DNA of 64,000 nt, taken from Chloroflexi bacterium CFX4. Its GTDB lineage: Bacteria > Chloroflexota > Anaerolineae > Aggregatilineales > UBA2796. Location of the stretch: positions 62,001 through 126,000 of the forward strand of contig QWHC01000012.1 of NCBI GenBank assembly GCA_021404685.1, given 5' to 3'. The notes below the pieces were generated by a model. That model ran no database searches. It saw only the letters and a program-made list of their open reading frames with translations, and was not told the DNA's origin. The first letter of the stretch is position 1. Each line of letters opens with the position of its first letter. Shown here piece by piece: positions 61,384 to 64,000 of this stretch. The translations under genes were made by a program, and so were the position numbers.

Positions 61384-63412
61384 TGCAGAGTCGGCAACCA
61401 CTGTTATTTTCTCATCACCGCAGACACACTATGATTCAACCCGCATCAAACAGCCATTTTGGATAGCGCTTGGGCGTATTGCTTGGCTGAGCGCGCTGGC
61501 GATCACGCTCTACCTCTTTGGCAGCAACCTCACCTATTGGCTGAGCATCTCTCAAACGATCTGCGATTCGGCAGCTTGCCCTGCTTTCAGCCTGACAACG
61601 CGCCTTGCCGATGAAATGACCGCGTTAGGGTTGCCTTTGTGGGTGTGGGGCGCCCATATTGCCTTTCTGGATACATTGGCGGTTGTGCTGTTCGTCGGTA
61701 CGGCGTTTGTCGTCTTTCTGCGGCGCTCCAACGATTGGTTGGCGCTCTTGGCGACGGGCATGTTGGCAACCGTCAGCATCAATGTAGCGCTCTCCAACAC
61801 GCTCTCGCCCTTTGAGGGGACGCCTTTGGCGTGGCTGCCACAAGCACACAGCACCTTAGCAATCTACCTTGCCCTTAAGTTTCTAATGGTCTTTCCGAAT
61901 GGGCGCTATGTGCCGCGTTTGGGCTATGTGTGGATATATGCAGGCGTCGGGTGGGAGATTTACCGCCGCCTGAGCGCAGTTGCCATCGTCTCGGCGGAGA
62001 CCAATTTCCGCGTCGAGATATTTTTGGTCACCTTTCTGTTTTTGGGTGGTGCCATGCTGGCGCAGCTCTACCGTTATCGGGCAGTTTCCACAGTCAATCA
62101 GCGCCAGCAGACCAAGTGGGCAGTCTTGGGTGGCGCGCTGACAGTCATCGGCGTTTCGGTCAGTGCCTCAGCCTATTTTATCATTCTGCCCAACTTGCCG
62201 CCCAGCGTGAACTCGCTGCCCTTTAATGTTGCTTTGCGGCTGCTCTATTTCGCGGCGCTTTATGTGCTGCCCATCAGCTTAGGCTTTTCCATTGTGCGCT
62301 ACCGCATTTGGGACGCCGATCTTGCCATTAACCGATCCACTGTCTTTGTGGCGGTCACTGTGGCGCTGCTCATCTTCTTTGGCGTCAGTTTGTTCGCCTT
62401 CCGTGCCGTCTTCCTATGGGCGTTCGGCAGCGAGCTGGACGTGCTGGCAACCATCCTTGCCACACTCTTGGTAGCGGTGCTTTTCCAGCCAACGCGGCTG
62501 TGGGTGCGCCGCCAGATAGACTTGCACCTCTTCGGTTTGCGGAAAGACCTAAACGTGCTGCGCCAACAGGCAAAGGCGCGCCAAATGGTTCAGGCGCACA
62601 ACAATGGCGCGCTGAGCGATACCTTCATTGGGCAATATCACCTCCAAGAGGTTATCGGCAGAGGCGGCATGGGTGAGGTCTACCGTGCGTTTGATACGCG
62701 CACACACCATCCGTGTGCGGTGAAAATCCTCTCCAACCTGTTCAGCGATGACGCGCTGGCGCTGGCGCGCTTCACCCGTGAGGCAAAACTTGCCCGTGAT
62801 TTGGTGCATCCGAATGTAGTGGCAGTCTCGGATTTTGGGATGCAAGATAACAAGGTCTATTTGGTGATGCCTTATGTGGACGGGCGCGATTTAATGTCCA
62901 TACTGCGTGAGCGCCGCCGTTTGCCGCTCTTGGAAGTGCAGCACATTGTGAACGCGTTGGCAGGCGCGCTGGAATACATTCATGCCTGCGGGATGGTTCA
63001 CCGCGATATTAAGCCAAGCAACGTCATGCAGCGCGAGAATGGCGACGTGCTGCTGATGGATTTTGGGATTGCCAAGCAGGTTGGTGCAGCGGATGGGCTG
63101 ACCACCACGGGCATGGTCGGCACGCTGGACTACGCCGCGCCCGAACAACTGATGAGCGCCAAGACGGTTGATCACCGCGCCGATATTTACGCCTTAGGCG
63201 TGATGACCTATCAATTGCTGGTTGGAACGCCGCCCTTTAGTGGCACCGTTGGTCAGATTGTGTTTGCCCATCTGAACCAACCGCCGCCGGATCCGCGCCT
63301 TGCCCTGCCCGATCTGCCAGATCGGGCTGCGCTCGGCATCCTGACGGCACTTGCCAAAGACCCCAATGTGCGTTTGGCAAGCGCCAGCGACCTCGCCGCT
63401 GCGCTTAACTAA
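61376..63412 (+). CDS. Membrane Ser/Thr protein kinase with sensor-type N-terminal region
   Basis: Protein kinase of 678 residues. Residues about 25-375 hold seven or eight transmembrane helices, with NQRQQTKWAVLGGALTVIGV, VRYRIWDADLAINRSTVF and VRRQIDLHLFGLRKDL. This arrangement usually fronts histidine kinases in Chloroflexota. The cytoplasmic kinase domain starts near 418: glycine loop IGRGGMGEVY (427-436), Lys450, HRDIKPSN (542-549), DFG (562-564) and APE (588-590). All catalytic residues are present. I chose the ATG at 61376 for its GAGGAG site. There is no PASTA or other extracellular wall-binding domain. A 10-bp-stem hairpin overlaps the stop codon. Confidence 0.9.
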   Translation: MTDAESATTVIFSSPQTHYDSTRIKQPFWIALGRIAWLSALAITLYLFGSNLTYWLSISQTICDSAACPAFSLTTRLADEMTALGLPLWVWGAHIAFLDTLAVVLFVGTAFVVFLRRSNDWLALLATGMLATVSINVALSNTLSPFEGTPLAWLPQAHSTLAIYLALKFLMVFPNGRYVPRLGYVWIYAGVGWEIYRRLSAVAIVSAETNFRVEIFLVTFLFLGGAMLAQLYRYRAVSTVNQRQQTKWAVLGGALTVIGVSVSASAYFIILPNLPPSVNSLPFNVALRLLYFAALYVLPISLGFSIVRYRIWDADLAINRSTVFVAVTVALLIFFGVSLFAFRAVFLWAFGSELDVLATILATLLVAVLFQPTRLWVRRQIDLHLFGLRKDLNVLRQQAKARQMVQAHNNGALSDTFIGQYHLQEVIGRGGMGEVYRAFDTRTHHPCAVKILSNLFSDDALALARFTREAKLARDLVHPNVVAVSDFGMQDNKVYLVMPYVDGRDLMSILRERRRLPLLEVQHIVNALAGALEYIHACGMVHRDIKPSNVMQRENGDVLLMDFGIAKQVGAADGLTTTGMVGTLDYAAPEQLMSAKTVDHRADIYALGVMTYQLLVGTPPFSGTVGQIVFAHLNQPPPDPRLALPDLPDRAALGILTALAKDPNVRLASASDLAAALN

Positions 63413-63450
63413 GCGCATTCGAGTGTCTAAAGCCCTTGAATGCGCTTTAT
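63411..63450 (+). terminator. Terminator of the kinase gene
   Basis: AAGCGCATTC (63411-63420) and GAATGCGCTT (63438-63447) form a perfect 10-bp stem that includes the end of the stop codon. A 17-nt loop and a short T-rich tail follow. Moderate strength. Confidence 0.6.
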
Positions 63451-63562
63451 TACTCACCCTAAATCCGTAGCTAGCGACCATACCGCGCACTGCTGACTGT
63501 ATTTTCGTGCCTGCTGAGTGCGGTGGGATGGTTCGTGCAGCCACGCTGTTCACCGCCTTCGA

Positions 63563-63592
63563 TTGGTCTGAGGGCAGCGTGTGTAGTATAAT
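63563..63592 (+). promoter_or_regulatory. Promoter of tsaE, giving a near-leaderless start
   Basis: TTGGTC (63563-63568), 18 bp, TATAAT (63587-63592). Transcription would begin about 63599-63601, right at the ATG, so the mRNA may have almost no 5' leader. Confidence 0.6.
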
Positions 63593-63600
63593 GCTGCGTT

Positions 63601-64000
63601 ATGAACGGAACGCAAACGCAATTCACACAGATCAGCCCCAGCATGGCACACACCGAGCAGATCGGCGCACGGCTAGGCAGCCTGTTGCAGGCGGGCGATG
63701 TGCTGTGCCTGAGCGGTGATCTGGGTGCGGGCAAAACTGCCCTTGCCCGCGGCATTGTGGCGGGTTGGGGCGCGTTAGAGCCTGCCACCAGCCCAACCTT
63801 CGTGCTGATTCACGAACATCAGCGCGCCCATGATGCGATGCGCCTTCAGCACATTGATGCCTACCGTTTAGAGCGCCTTGAAGATGCCGCATTGCTTGGC
63901 TTGGAAGATATTTTCGCCAACGGCAGCGCTGTGATCATCGAGTGGGCAGAGCGCGTCCAACAATTGCTGCCCGCGGATCATGTCTGGATTGATTTGGACT
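63601..64000 (+). CDS. tsaE: tRNA threonylcarbamoyladenosine biosynthesis ATPase TsaE (partial)
   Basis: Start of the ATPase that works with TsaB, TsaC and TsaD to make t6A37 in tRNA. The frame is open to the window end (133 codons seen). It has Walker A SGDLGAGKTALARGI, SPTFVLIHEH, IDAYRLERLEDA and VIIEWAERVQQLLP, all TsaE features. No ribosome site precedes the ATG, which fits a leaderless transcript from the promoter at 63563-63592. A second in-frame ATG 42 bp downstream also lacks one. The gene continues beyond 64000. Confidence 0.9.
   Translation, partial: MNGTQTQFTQISPSMAHTEQIGARLGSLLQAGDVLCLSGDLGAGKTALARGIVAGWGALEPATSPTFVLIHEHQRAHDAMRLQHIDAYRLERLEDAALLGLEDIFANGSAVIIEWAERVQQLLPADHVWIDLD

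Noticed and set aside
1..64000. tRNA, rRNA, insertion sequences, integrases or CRISPR arrays
   Set aside because: Intergenic gaps were read on both strands. No cloverleaf, transposase motif, terminal repeat pair or regular repeat-spacer array was seen.

Overview
The window is chromosomal DNA of a GC-rich bacterium with dense, overlapping genes. Several traits together suggest a Chloroflexota member, perhaps Anaerolineae-like. These are a T-box leader ahead of threonyl-tRNA synthetase, menaquinone-type prenyltransferase, large GT39 membrane glycosyltransferases with soluble beta-rich tails, DinB-family and DUF6391-like proteins, and a CO-dehydrogenase-type FAD/Fe-S fusion. This lineage call is an inference from gene content, not a phylogeny.

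Layout. (1) 1-2.9 kb: a family 4 glycosidase, a PfkB sugar kinase and a TetR regulator, followed by a decayed RHS-repeat fragment (about 3.0-3.2 kb, minus strand). (2) 3.3-22.9 kb: one 18-gene minus-strand surface-polysaccharide operon. It carries the Wzm/Wzt ABC exporter, two GT39 and nine GT2/GT4 transferases, an O-antigen ligase/polymerase-like protein, an acetyltransferase-like protein, a CapE-like dehydratase with an RmlD-like reductase, and a methyltransferase-like protein. Most genes overlap or abut, so they are probably co-transcribed and translationally coupled. A lower-GC cassette (15.05-18.67 kb) sits inside it. (3) 23.0-27.9 kb: a minus-strand run of amidase, glutaredoxin, glpK, a GT4 and menA. 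(4) 28.0-33.6 kb: an M28 lipoprotein peptidase and an XRE/permease/ATPase operon of the BMP-type nucleoside ABC family. The ATPase has an unusual membrane-spanning insertion in each nucleotide-binding half. (5) 33.6-43.2 kb: a GT39 protein, RNase Z, the T-box/orf/thrS operon, a hypothetical-lipoprotein pair, an FHA protein and an acyl-CoA ligase. (6) 43.4-57.7 kb: peptidoglycan genes murC, a 1387-residue class A PBP, anmK and murB, mixed with redox genes and a LysR regulator. (7) 57.7-64 kb: holA, a DUF6391-like gene, an orphan peptide-type solute-binding protein, a membrane Ser/Thr kinase and the start of tsaE.

How the genes work together. Nucleotide-sugar enzymes in region 2 would supply a deoxy-amino sugar, the glycosyltransferases would assemble the glycan, Wzm/Wzt would export it and the ligase/polymerase-like protein would finish it. 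The amidase, MurC, MurB, PBP and AnmK cover peptidoglycan synthesis, remodelling and recycling. The nucleoside-type ABC genes and the solute-binding protein point to scavenging. ThrS appears to be controlled by uncharged tRNA-Thr through the T-box. No tRNA, rRNA, CRISPR array, insertion sequence or prophage was recognised.

The best candidate for something undescribed is the ABC ATPase at 29352-31730. Next come the PBP with its long cytoplasmic extension, the sensor-type membrane Ser/Thr kinase, the T-box-controlled unknown protein and the orphan FAD/Fe-S fusion.
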